This document shows, in pieces, positions 1 to 7,072 of a stretch of DNA of 8,914 nucleotides (position 1 is the stretch's first letter; the number at the start of each line of letters is the position of its first letter). A program made the position numbers and the translations under genes. The stretch is from Stagnihabitans sp038231775. Its GTDB lineage: Bacteria > Pseudomonadota > Alphaproteobacteria > Rhodobacterales > Rhodobacteraceae. Under the pieces are notes generated by a model. The model made no database searches, was not told the DNA's origin, and was given only the letters and a program-made list of their open reading frames with translations. The stretch lies in the NCBI GenBank assembly GCA_038231775.1, contig JBBRKS010000161.1, positions 1 to 8,914 of the forward strand, read 5' to 3'.

Positions 1-344
1 AGCACCTGACGCAGCGCCTCATGCAGCAAATGCGTCGCCGAGTGATGCGCCCGGATCGAGGACCGCCTGGAATGATCGACCTCCAATTGCAAGGCGGTGC
101 CGACCTTCAGCGCACCTTCCTCAACCGTGGCCAGTTCAGCGGGCGTCAACCCTTGCGAATGGGCAAAGTCAAAGCGCAGTCGGTCCGGCGCATTCAGACT
201 GCCGCGCTGTGCGACATGATCGCCCAAGGTGCGGCGCAGCGCCTCGTTCAACAGGTGGGTGGCAGAGTGGTTGCCCTGAATCCGCGACCTGCGGGCATGA
301 TCCACCTCAAGTTTGGCGGGCTGACCCGTCAGGATCGACCCCTC
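1..344 (-). repeat. In-frame tandem duplication inside the AlaS editing domain
   Basis: Residues 538-577 (EGSILTG...LEVDHARRS...NHSATHLLNEALRRTL) and 613-652 (EGALKVG...LEVDHSRRS...HHSATHLLHEALRQVL) align without gaps at an offset of 75 residues, with 24 of 40 positions identical by my count. Copy 1 sits where E. coli AlaS has its HxxxH motif. Copy 2 occupies the place where the family normally continues towards the VN..IR.N segment. Codons differ at many third positions, so it is not a recent exact duplication. The second copy runs off the window edge. Confidence 0.8.
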
Positions 345-1955
345 AACCACTTGCGCCACATGGATAAAAACGCCAGCGGCCTTTTTCGTGTCAGTCACCT
401 GAGCCAGACCGGTCTGGGTGCGGATCAGGCCCGCATCGCCGACCTGACCGCCGCTTTCGGCGTAAAACGGCGTCTGGTTGACGACGATTTGAACCGTACT
501 CCCAGCCTCTGCCGCCCCGATTGCGGCGCCGTCACGCACCAAGGCGTTGATTTCACCCTCGGCCATTTCGGTGTCATAGCCCAGAAATTCCGTCACGCCA
601 TGCGCTTCAGCCAGTTCGTACCAGATGGTGGCGTCCTTGGCATCGCCGGACCCGGACCAAGCGGCCCGCGCCTTTTTGCGCTGTTCGTCCATGGCAGATT
701 CGAAGCCCTGAACGTCAACCTCCAGCCCCTTTTCGCGCAAGGCGTCCTGCGTCAGGTCCAGCGGAAAGCCGTACGTGTCGTACAGTTTGAACGCGGCAGC
801 CCCGGGCAACGCAGCGCCCTGCGGCAGATCCGACAACTCGTCGTCCAACAGACGCAGGCCACGATCCAAAGTGGTGCGGAAGCGCTGCTCTTCAAGCCGA
901 AGGGTTTCTTCGATCAGGCTTTGAGCGCGGCTCAACTCCGGATAAGCGCCGCCCATTTGGCGGACCAAAGCGGGCACGAGGCGGAACATCACCGGGTCCT
1001 GGGCGCCCAACATATGCGCGTGACGCATGGCGCGGCGCATGATCCGGCGCAAAACATAACCGCGTCCCTCATTCGACGGCATCACGCCATCGGCAATCAG
1101 AAACGAGGTCGACCGCAGGTGATCGGCAATCACGCGGTGGTGAATTTTTCCCGCGCCGTCCGGGTCGGTAGAAGTCGCATGGGCCGACGCCTCGATCAAC
1201 GCGCGCATCAGGTCGGTGTCGTAATTGTCATGCTTGCCCTGCAAAAGCGCGCCGATCCGCTCCAGCCCCATGCCGGTGTCAATGCTTTGCATCTGCAACG
1301 GAACCAGTCTGCCATCAGCAAACTGTTCGTTCTGCATGAAGACGTTGTTCCAGATTTCGATGAAACGGTCGCCGCCTTCTTCAGCAGACCCCGGCGGGCC
1401 GCCCCAGATCGTGTCGCCGTGGTCAAAGAAAATCTCGGTGCACGGACCGCACGGACCAGTCGGCCCCATGCGCCAGAAGTTATCATCGCTGGCAATGCGG
1501 ATGATTTTGTGATCCGGCAAACCAGCGATTTTCTTCCAGTAACCTGCGGCCTCTTCATCAGTATGGTAAACCGTGACGCAGAGTTTATCCTTGGGAATGT
1601 CGAAATCCTTGGTCAGCAACTCCCACGCGTAGGTGATCGCCTGCTCTTTGAAGTAGTCGCCAAAGCTGAAATTTCCCAGCATTTCAAAGAAGGTATGGTG
1701 GCGTGCCGTGTAGCCGACATTGTCGAGATCGTTGTGCTTGCCTCCCGCCCGCACACATTTTTGCGCCGTGGTCGCACGATTGTAGTCGCGCGTTTCAACC
1801 CCGGTGAAGCAGTTCTTGAACTGCACCATGCCGGAATTGGTGAACATCAGCGTCGGGTCATTGCGCGGGACAAGCGGAGAGCTTTCCACCACTTTGTGAC
1901 CGTTGCGGGCGAAAAAATCGAGGTAGGTTGAGCGGATGTCGTTCAGCGAGGGCAT
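1..1955 (-). CDS. alaS: Alanyl-tRNA synthetase, 3' end cut off by the window edge
   Basis: This enzyme charges tRNA-Ala with alanine in the cytoplasm and hydrolyses mischarged Ser- or Gly-tRNA-Ala. About 651 residues are visible; the rest of the editing domain, with its Cys/His zinc ligands, and the C-Ala domain lie off the left edge. The start MPSLNDIRSTYLDFF is typical for the family. The class II core is intact: motif 2 with TTAQKCVR (Arg69, same number as in E. coli) and motif 3 DTGMGLERI at about 226-234. The editing domain shows ESGGQVGD and the zinc motif HSATH at 563-567, in register with E. coli. Oddly, a second HSATH occurs at 638-642 inside a repeated segment (see findings). An AAAGGA lies 12 nt before the ATG, rather far for a Shine-Dalgarno, so the start rests mainly on homology. 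It follows recA after a terminator, so it probably has its own promoter, which I could not place. The identity is certain. Confidence 0.97.
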   Translation of the reverse strand, partial: MPSLNDIRSTYLDFFARNGHKVVESSPLVPRNDPTLMFTNSGMVQFKNCFTGVETRDYNRATTAQKCVRAGGKHNDLDNVGYTARHHTFFEMLGNFSFGDYFKEQAITYAWELLTKDFDIPKDKLCVTVYHTDEEAAGYWKKIAGLPDHKIIRIASDDNFWRMGPTGPCGPCTEIFFDHGDTIWGGPPGSAEEGGDRFIEIWNNVFMQNEQFADGRLVPLQMQSIDTGMGLERIGALLQGKHDNYDTDLMRALIEASAHATSTDPDGAGKIHHRVIADHLRSTSFLIADGVMPSNEGRGYVLRRIMRRAMRHAHMLGAQDPVMFRLVPALVRQMGGAYPELSRAQSLIEETLRLEEQRFRTTLDRGLRLLDDELSDLPQGAALPGAAAFKLYDTYGFPLDLTQDALREKGLEVDVQGFESAMDEQRKKARAAWSGSGDAKDATIWYELAEAHGVTEFLGYDTEMAEGEINALVRDGAAIGAAEAGSTVQIVVNQTPFYAESGGQVGDAGLIRTQTGLAQVTDTKKAAGVFIHVAQVVEGSILTGQPAKLEVDHARRSRIQGNHSATHLLNEALRRTLGDHVAQRGSLNAPDRLRFDFAHSQGLTPAELATVEEGALKVGTALQLEVDHSRRSSIRAHHSATHLLHEALRQV

Positions 1956-2035
1956 GGGGGCAATCAGTCCTTTGGCGAAAGGCGCAGGGGTCGGCCCCCC
2001 GTTTAGCCCCAAGGTGCGCGCCTGTCCATTATGAA

Positions 2036-2069
2036 TGCAAAACGGGCCGCCAGTGAGTGGGCGACCCGT
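2036..2069 (-). terminator. Intrinsic terminator after recA
   Basis: Read on the minus strand, a 10-bp stem (ACGGGTCGCC pairing with GGCGGCCCGT, one G-U wobble) closes an 8-nt loop and is followed directly by TTTTGC. It starts 45 bp past the recA stop codon and separates recA from alaS, so alaS is probably transcribed independently. Confidence 0.8.
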
Positions 2070-2114
2070 GCTATTTGACTGACCGATTAAAGGTTTGGCC
2101 GGAAAAAGTTGGGC

Positions 2115-3200
2115 CTATTCGTCCAGAACCGCTTCCCGCTCTCCCGGTGCCATCGAGAAATCGAGACCAGAGGCAGAGCGGATCTTTTCCTCAATCTCGG
2201 CCGACATGGCGGGGTTGGCGCGCAGGAATGTCTTGGCGTTTTCGCGGCCCTGCCCGATGCGTTCGTCCTTGTAGGAATACCACGAGCCGGACTTTTCCAC
2301 GACGCCGCATTTCACACCCAGATCGACGATCTCACCGACCTTCGAAATGCCCTCACCGAACATGATGTCAAACTCCACCTCTTTGAACGGGGGGGACACC
2401 TTGTTCTTGACGACCTTCACCCGTGTCGCGTTGCCGATTACGGTGTCGCGGTCCTTGATGGAGCCGGTGCGGCGAATGTCGAGACGCACCGAGGCGTAGA
2501 ATTTCAGCGCGTTGCCGCCGGTGGTGGTTTCCGGAGAGCCGAACATGACGCCAATTTTCATGCGGATCTGGTTGATAAAGATCACCATGCAGTTGGAACG
2601 TCCGATCGACGCGGTCAGCTTGCGCATCGCCTGGCTCATCAGGCGGGCCTGACTGCCCATCTGCATGTCGCCCATATCGCCCTCAATCTCGGATTTCGGA
2701 ACCAAAGCCGCAACCGAGTCGACGACAATCGTGGTCACAGCGCCCGAGCGGACCAGCGTATCGACAATCTCAAGCGCCTGTTCGCCGGTGTCGGGCTGGC
2801 TGATCAGCAACTCATCCAGATTGACGCCCAGTTTTTTGGCATATTGCGGGTCCAGCGCGTGTTCGGCATCAACAAAGGCGCAAACGCCGCCCTTTTTCTG
2901 ATCTTCTGCAAGGACATGCAGGGTCAGCGTGGTCTTGCCAGAGCTTTCCGGCCCGTAAATTTCAATGATGCGCCCCTTAGGCAGGCCGCCGATTCCCAGC
3001 GCAATATCAAGGCCAAGTGAACCCGTTGAGGTCGCCTCGACATCCATCACGGCGTTGTTCTGACCGAGCTTCATGATAGAGCCCTTGCCGAACTGCCGTT
3101 CGATCTGTGCCAGCGCAGATTCCAGCGCCTTCGCCTTGTCGGCGTCTTTTTTGTCCATCGTGCGCTTTCCGTCCAGTTCGAAGAGGTTTGCCACTGCCAT
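2115..3200 (-). CDS. recA: Recombinase RecA
   Basis: RecA forms ATP-dependent filaments on single-stranded DNA, drives strand exchange in homologous recombination and triggers LexA self-cleavage in the SOS response. The product is 361 residues, normal for the family. Visible motifs are Walker A GPESSGKT at 83-90, the DAEHALDP segment with the catalytic Glu at 113, Walker B in IVVDSVAAL at about 158-166, and the DNA-binding loop L2 from NQIRMKIGVMFGSPE to GGN at 210-230. The frame is open up to 3239, but I chose the ATG at 3200 because AAGGGGAAG precedes it at proper spacing and MAVANLFELD resembles other Rhodobacteraceae RecA starts. It ends in an acidic tail, as usual. Upstream lie LexA-type boxes and a CtrA-like site, and downstream a terminator. 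It is apparently a single-gene transcript. Confidence 0.98.
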   Translation of the reverse strand: MAVANLFELDGKRTMDKKDADKAKALESALAQIERQFGKGSIMKLGQNNAVMDVEATSTGSLGLDIALGIGGLPKGRIIEIYGPESSGKTTLTLHVLAEDQKKGGVCAFVDAEHALDPQYAKKLGVNLDELLISQPDTGEQALEIVDTLVRSGAVTTIVVDSVAALVPKSEIEGDMGDMQMGSQARLMSQAMRKLTASIGRSNCMVIFINQIRMKIGVMFGSPETTTGGNALKFYASVRLDIRRTGSIKDRDTVIGNATRVKVVKNKVSPPFKEVEFDIMFGEGISKVGEIVDLGVKCGVVEKSGSWYSYKDERIGQGRENAKTFLRANPAMSAEIEEKIRSASGLDFSMAPGEREAVLDE

Positions 3201-3250
3201 TCGTCTTCCCCTTATTTCACAGCCGCGACCCTGCGACAATCGCCGGATGC

Positions 3251-3265
3251 GTTCATGTTTTGTTT
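3251..3265 (+). promoter_or_regulatory. Probable LexA (SOS) box upstream of recA, proximal copy
   Basis: GTTC-ATGTTTT-GTTT matches the alphaproteobacterial LexA consensus GTTC-N7-GTTC except for the last base. It ends 51 nt before the recA start, where an SOS operator is expected. The motif match and location are seen directly; binding is inferred. Confidence 0.55.
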
Positions 3266-3276
3266 CTCACTTGTGC

Positions 3277-3291
3277 GACCAAAACGCGAAC
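3277..3291 (-). promoter_or_regulatory. Possible second LexA-type box upstream of recA
   Basis: Read on the minus strand this is GTTC-GCGTTTT-GGTC, again one mismatch from GTTC-N7-GTTC and sharing the GTTC..GTTTTG core with the proximal box in the opposite orientation. A TTGACT hexamer at 3298-3303 (minus strand) could be a -35 element. If so, this box would sit in the promoter spacer, although I see no convincing -10. Confidence 0.4.
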
Positions 3292-3335
3292 ACTTCAAGT
3301 CAAATCTTTATTTTGTCGAGCATGACGCGGAATGG

Positions 3336-3350
3336 TTAAGGAAGTCTTAG
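3336..3350 (-). promoter_or_regulatory. CtrA-like site upstream of recA, one mismatch
   Basis: On the minus strand the sequence is CTAA-GACTTCC-TTAAC, one base away from the CtrA consensus TTAA-N7-TTAAC. It lies about 136 bp before the recA start, upstream of the LexA-type boxes. One-mismatch matches are not very rare in a region this AT-rich, so this is only a candidate. Confidence 0.3.
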
Positions 3351-3491
3351 CGGCGTGAGGTTCGCCTTGACCTCGTGCGCTTTGATGCGCTGGTTTCTGG
3401 TGGATTGGCTGGTCGTTCAAGGCACAAGACCCGGACGACTGGCACTTTTCAAAATATGGCACCGCAAGATGCTTTTGAACAAGCACGGCTG

Positions 3492-4436
3492 TCAGGACGG
3501 GCCGATTTCCGCAATCAGTCTGGCCCGCAACTCTTTGGCAAAGCGTGTGTACTTTTCTTCATCAAAGCTGCCATCATAGGGTTTGCGCTGCGTTATAAGT
3601 TTGAATTTGTCATTCTCTTCGATTTCAAAGAACGGAAACTCACCAAATCTGTTATATTCGTTTGAGAATTTCTTGCGATACTGTTCATAAAGCGGTTGAT
3701 CAAAGCCGTAAAACTTTCGCTTAAAATCATAGCTGTCAGCGGCCTTGCTGATCCAGGCCATGAAGCGCTTGCCTTTGAAAATCTCTTTATTCTCAAGATA
3801 GAACCGGACTTCCTCCGGGCTGGGCGATTCATTGATCGCCTCAAAATCCTTGGGAACCGCTTCAATTCCATAACGTTTGCAAAGCGCGCTGAAATAGTCC
3901 CCGACCTTTCGGCCAATGAACGGGACCAAAACCATCTCGACATCCGGAAACCACTGGAGAACCTGCTTGCGCCGTAGGAAAGGGTACAGCCGCTTGTCTT
4001 CACTGCCAATTATCAGGAAGTCAGGAAAATTATCGAACGTCATCCCGGTCTTGACCTGCTGGGTGTACATCGAATTCAACCGGTCCAGCGGATCGCGGAC
4101 GAAATAGACGATTTCAAGCGAAAAGCCGGTTTCTACGCTGATCCTGACAATCGGATCAAGCACCGGCCTAGTCAGTATGAATTCTTCGGACGAGATGAAA
4201 ACATTCTTTTTGGTGTTTCGCATCAATTTATTGAGTTCGAAAAACCCGGTTTCTGCCGGTTCGTAGCGGTCGTGCTTGCGCAATTCGTAGGCGATATTGT
4301 GATGCGCCACGCCATTTTTTACACGGCCAAATTTGGGATAGATATATTCTCCCGTGTCGCGCGATTCGGACAAAAACTTTTGCAAACCGGTTGAGGCAGT
4401 CTTGGGCGGACCAATGTGAAGAACCAATTTTTTCAT
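3492..4436 (-). CDS. Sulfotransferase-like protein (PAPS-dependent family), accessory gene
   Basis: The 314-residue product resembles bacterial PAPS-dependent sulfotransferases, which move sulfate from 3'-phosphoadenosine-5'-phosphosulfate to an acceptor such as a sugar or lipid; the acceptor here is unknown. The N-terminal HIGPPKTASTGLQ (residues 7-19) fits the 5'-phosphosulfate loop. SSEE at 82-85 is common in this group. RDPLDRLNS at 114-122 gives the Arg and Ser, eight apart, of the 3'-phosphate-binding motif. No signal peptide or membrane segment is seen, so it is probably cytosolic. The frame is open upstream to 4559, but MKKLVLHIG at 4436 begins just before the conserved loop and the upstream residues look non-coding; the Shine-Dalgarno is weak (AGGCGCT). 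Base use differs from the neighbours: for example 3601-3660 is 33% GC by my count, against 73% for 6481-6540 in cckA. It appears to be a horizontally acquired insertion between cckA and recA. The family is likely, the exact role unknown. Confidence 0.8.
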   Translation of the reverse strand: MKKLVLHIGPPKTASTGLQKFLSESRDTGEYIYPKFGRVKNGVAHHNIAYELRKHDRYEPAETGFFELNKLMRNTKKNVFISSEEFILTRPVLDPIVRISVETGFSLEIVYFVRDPLDRLNSMYTQQVKTGMTFDNFPDFLIIGSEDKRLYPFLRRKQVLQWFPDVEMVLVPFIGRKVGDYFSALCKRYGIEAVPKDFEAINESPSPEEVRFYLENKEIFKGKRFMAWISKAADSYDFKRKFYGFDQPLYEQYRKKFSNEYNRFGEFPFFEIEENDKFKLITQRKPYDGSFDEEKYTRFAKELRARLIAEIGPS

Positions 4437-4655
4437 AGCGCCTGGTTCCCTGGACAACCATTTAAACGAAGTCTTGCTAGCAGGCGGACTGTGCAAAGTC
4501 CAGACGCATCGCCGTTGGCCTAACCTTCGGCCTCTGCGGCACGGCATATTCCAGCGCAATCGGGGTGTTGGCGGAACGGAATTTCGGTGCCGTAGGCCAA
4601 AGCGACCTATCCTGGGTTTCAGGGCGCCATGTCCGTGTCTCGCCGGATTTGGACC
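4437..4655. other. Spacer between cckA and the sulfotransferase gene
   Basis: No gene or clear promoter was found in these 219 bp. Two small inverted repeats are visible: TGGTT at 4443-4447 with AACCA at 4456-4460, just upstream of the sulfotransferase start, and GGACT at 4486-4490 with AGTCC at 4497-4501. No T-run-backed terminator follows cckA. A promoter for the sulfotransferase gene presumably lies here but cannot be assigned. Confidence 0.4.
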
Positions 4656-6974
4656 TTATTGCAGTTGTCCCTGAACCATCGCCGTAAGATCGCCCAATGA
4701 GAAGGGTTTGGGCAGGAAGACGGAATTCGGGATCCGTGCCTGATTTTCCGACAAAGCCTCTTCGGCGTAGCCCGACACGAAGATGACCTTGACGTTTGGC
4801 CTGTCCTCCAGCGCGCGTTTGACCCAGGACGGGCCGTCCATGCCCGGCATCACCACATCGGTCACAAAGATGTCCACGGTCAGTGCGGGGTCTTCCAGCG
4901 TTTTCAGCGCCTCTTCAGCATTCTCGGCCTCAAGGACGGTATAGCCGCGCATCCGCAAGGCGCGGCTGGCAAAGGCCCGCACCGGCGCTTCGTCTTCGAC
5001 GAGCAGAACGACCCCCTCCCCCTGACGCAGCACGATTTTCTTGGCGGCCTCTTGCGGGGCTTCGGCGGGGCCGGAGTGGATCGGGAAATAAAGGTGAAAC
5101 ACCGTCCCCTCGCCCGGATTGGAGTCGACAAAGATGAAGCCGCCCGACTGCTTGACGATGCCGTAGGCGGTAGACAGGCCAAGACCGGTGCCCTCTCCCA
5201 CCTTTTTCGTGGTGTAGAACGGTTCGAAAATCTTCTGCAACCGGTCTACGGGAATGCCGACGCCGCTGTCAGAGACGTGGATGACGGCATAGTCGCCCGC
5301 AGGCACGGTGGCGCGGTCGCGGGACAAAGCCTCGCCCAGCGTCACGGCTTCGGTGTCGATCCGGATGATGCCGCCCTGTGGCATCGCATCGCGGGCGTTC
5401 ACGACCAGGTTCATCAGCACCTGTTCCAGCTGCCGCTTGTCAGCCCGGATCGCCCCTAGCCCGTGGCAATGGTTCAGCTGCATCCGCACCTTTTCGCCGA
5501 CCAGACGGTTCAGCAGATGGGCAAGATCGGACAGCACATCCTCAAGATCCAGCCGTTCCGGTTTCAGTGTCTGTTTGCGTGAAAATGCCAGAAGCTGGCT
5601 GACCAACGAGGCTGCCCGGTTGGCGTTCTGGTGAATCTGGACAAGGTCGGAGTATTCCGGGTCCTCACGGTCATGGCGCAGCAGCAAAAGGTCGCAGTGG
5701 CCGGAAATCGCGGTCAGCAGGTTGTTGAAATCATGCGCGACACCGCCGGCAAGTTGGCCGATTGCCTGCATTTTCTGGCTTTGGACAAACTGCGCCTCAA
5801 GCGTTTTCAGGGCGGTCGCGTCCTGCAGCACGGCCAGAACCCCTGGCCTGCCCTGTTCCACGATGCGCCGCAGGGTGACCTGCAAAAACACCTCGCCCGC
5901 AACCTGACGAGCGCGCAACACTTCAGAGCGTGAGGGGCTGCGTTCGCTCAAGATATCGTCCAGCCAGTCCGAAACCGGGCGGCCCAGCCCTTCAAACAGG
6001 TCATGAAACATCGTCCCGCCATCATCGCCCAGATGCAGCAAGGTGCGCGCCGCCGCGTTGGCCAGCGAAAGCTGGCCATTGGGGGCAAACTTGACCAAGG
6101 GCACCGGGACATGTTCAAAATCGGCCATCGCCATCGCCAAGGGCGCGCCAACCGGCACCGGCAGCAGATAAATCTCACGCCGTTCGCCGGGGCCATCGAC
6201 CTCTGCCAGAATGGCGCGCACCGGGCCATCGGCACCCGAAATTTCAACCTCTTCGCCCGAATGCAGGACCGGATTGGCAAACACGCGGTCAAGCCGCTTG
6301 GGGCGCCCGCCCAGCAACCGGCGCATCGCTTCATTGGTGTACAAGACCACGCCGGTCTTGTTGGCGGTCAGCATAGGCAGGCTTAGCGCGTCAGCGCCGC
6401 GCGCACTGCCGCCCCTGTCCTGAAACTCCTCAAGCCGCCACAAAAAGCGTTCCTCGGCCACCTTGTGCACCGAAAGGCGGACATGGCCGCGCCGTGTCAC
6501 CACGTCTTCGCGCCCTGCCCCGGCATGGCCAGCCCGGTTCTGCAACCGGTACAGCACCGACGAAGGCGAGGCGAATTGCTGGTTCAGCGCGGCAACCAGC
6601 GTGGTTCCGGCCTGCGCCTGAAACCGGGTGGCGGCACTGGCGTTCTGGTACAGGATCTGGCCCTGATGGTCGGTCATAAGACACGGTGTGGCATCCAGCC
6701 CGACCAGCGCGGTCAGATGGGCACGGCGCTGTGCATCGCCGCGCGCCTGCATCCGGGTGCGCAGTTTCAGCCCGAAGATCAGGAACACAAAGGTCAGGGC
6801 TGCAATGGTCGCGCCAGCCCGGGCCAGCGTGGTCGCCGCCATAACTGACGCCACACCGCAGGCCATTGCCGCCGCAAGCAACAGCAACGACGGCGAAATC
6901 CGCGCCCGTCTGCCAAATGCGCTGTTCACGTCAGCCTTGGACCCGCTCACCACCACCCCCTTGGGATTCGTCAC
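4656..6974 (-). CDS. cckA: CckA-type hybrid sensor histidine kinase
   Basis: CckA autophosphorylates on histidine, passes phosphate to its own receiver domain and then through ChpT to CtrA, controlling cell cycle, motility and, in Rhodobacteraceae, gene transfer agent production. The reading frame gives 772 residues. Two hydrophobic segments at about 29-47 and 55-69 anchor it in the inner membrane. PAS-like regions follow at about 90-180, 198-272 and 286-388. The HisKA H-box GGVAHDFNN has the phosphorylated His at 414. The HATPase shows NLVVNARDA (522-530), DSGVGI (569-574), FEPFYTTK and GEGTGLGLS (593-601). The C-terminal receiver has E660/D661, phospho-acceptor Asp706 in TDVVMPG, Ser734 and Lys756. 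The start is uncertain: GTG at 6974 lacks a good Shine-Dalgarno, while GTG at 6929 has AAGG six bases ahead. A CtrA motif lies just upstream. Domain order and motif wording fit CckA rather than a generic hybrid kinase. Confidence 0.93.
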   Translation of the reverse strand: MTNPKGVVVSGSKADVNSAFGRRARISPSLLLLAAAMACGVASVMAATTLARAGATIAALTFVFLIFGLKLRTRMQARGDAQRRAHLTALVGLDATPCLMTDHQGQILYQNASAATRFQAQAGTTLVAALNQQFASPSSVLYRLQNRAGHAGAGREDVVTRRGHVRLSVHKVAEERFLWRLEEFQDRGGSARGADALSLPMLTANKTGVVLYTNEAMRRLLGGRPKRLDRVFANPVLHSGEEVEISGADGPVRAILAEVDGPGERREIYLLPVPVGAPLAMAMADFEHVPVPLVKFAPNGQLSLANAAARTLLHLGDDGGTMFHDLFEGLGRPVSDWLDDILSERSPSRSEVLRARQVAGEVFLQVTLRRIVEQGRPGVLAVLQDATALKTLEAQFVQSQKMQAIGQLAGGVAHDFNNLLTAISGHCDLLLLRHDREDPEYSDLVQIHQNANRAASLVSQLLAFSRKQTLKPERLDLEDVLSDLAHLLNRLVGEKVRMQLNHCHGLGAIRADKRQLEQVLMNLVVNARDAMPQGGIIRIDTEAVTLGEALSRDRATVPAGDYAVIHVSDSGVGIPVDRLQKIFEPFYTTKKVGEGTGLGLSTAYGIVKQSGGFIFVDSNPGEGTVFHLYFPIHSGPAEAPQEAAKKIVLRQGEGVVLLVEDEAPVRAFASRALRMRGYTVLEAENAEEALKTLEDPALTVDIFVTDVVMPGMDGPSWVKRALEDRPNVKVIFVSGYAEEALSENQARIPNSVFLPKPFSLGDLTAMVQGQLQ

Positions 6975-6997
6975 GTCCCCATAGCGCCGCAGAAGTG

Positions 6998-7013
6998 TTA
7001 ACCGGGGCTTAAC
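6998..7013 (+). promoter_or_regulatory. Perfect CtrA-binding motif upstream of cckA
   Basis: TTAA-CCGGGGC-TTAAC matches the CtrA consensus TTAA-N7-TTAAC exactly. With the preceding G, the arms GTTAA and TTAAC form a palindrome, so the motif reads the same on both strands. It ends 24 bp before the annotated cckA start. This suggests feedback of CtrA on the gene for its own activating kinase. The match is seen directly; binding and its sign are inferred. Confidence 0.65.
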
Positions 7014-7034
7014 CGCGCCCGGATCGTCGCGCAG

Positions 7035-7065
7035 ATTACCCTTAAAAACAACCCGAAGTTGTCAA
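7035..7065 (-). promoter_or_regulatory. Possible promoter for cckA
   Basis: A perfect TTGACA (-35) occupies 7060-7065 on the minus strand, and a GGTAAT (-10-like, 4 of 6) lies at 7035-7040 with a 19-bp spacer, which is longer than ideal. The TTGACA overlaps the hairpin described as the terminator of the upstream gene. Weak evidence. Confidence 0.3.
7043..7062 (-). terminator. Short intrinsic terminator after the RNA methyltransferase gene
   Basis: On the minus strand ACAAC and GTTGT pair around TTCGG, extendable by a wobble pair, and are followed by a run of five T. It lies 11 bp past the stop codon at 7073. The stem is short and AT-rich, so termination may be partial. Confidence 0.5.
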
Positions 7066-7072
7066 ATGCCGG

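Noticed and set aside
21..1931. Long open frame (636 codons) on the plus strand
   Set aside because: It is codon-register antisense to alaS, whose minus-strand translation matches alanyl-tRNA synthetase throughout; open antisense frames are common in GC-rich coding DNA.
2109..3020. Plus-strand open frame of 303 codons
   Set aside because: It is antisense to recA and shows no recognisable motifs.
3295..3486. Small minus-strand open frame (63 codons) between recA and the sulfotransferase gene
   Set aside because: It has no convincing ribosome binding site or recognisable motif, and it overlaps the recA control region.
3355..3665. Plus-strand open frames overlapping the end of the sulfotransferase gene
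   Set aside because: They mostly overlap a well-supported gene on the other strand and have no family signature.
4505..4540. GGCC/GGCC and GCCG/CGGC inverted words as a terminator of cckA
   Set aside because: The arms are only four bases each with unequal internal loops, and no T-run follows on the minus strand.
6975..7072. Search for a LexA box before cckA
   Set aside because: No GTTC or GAAC pair with 7-base spacing occurs in this spacer, so no SOS operator is claimed here.
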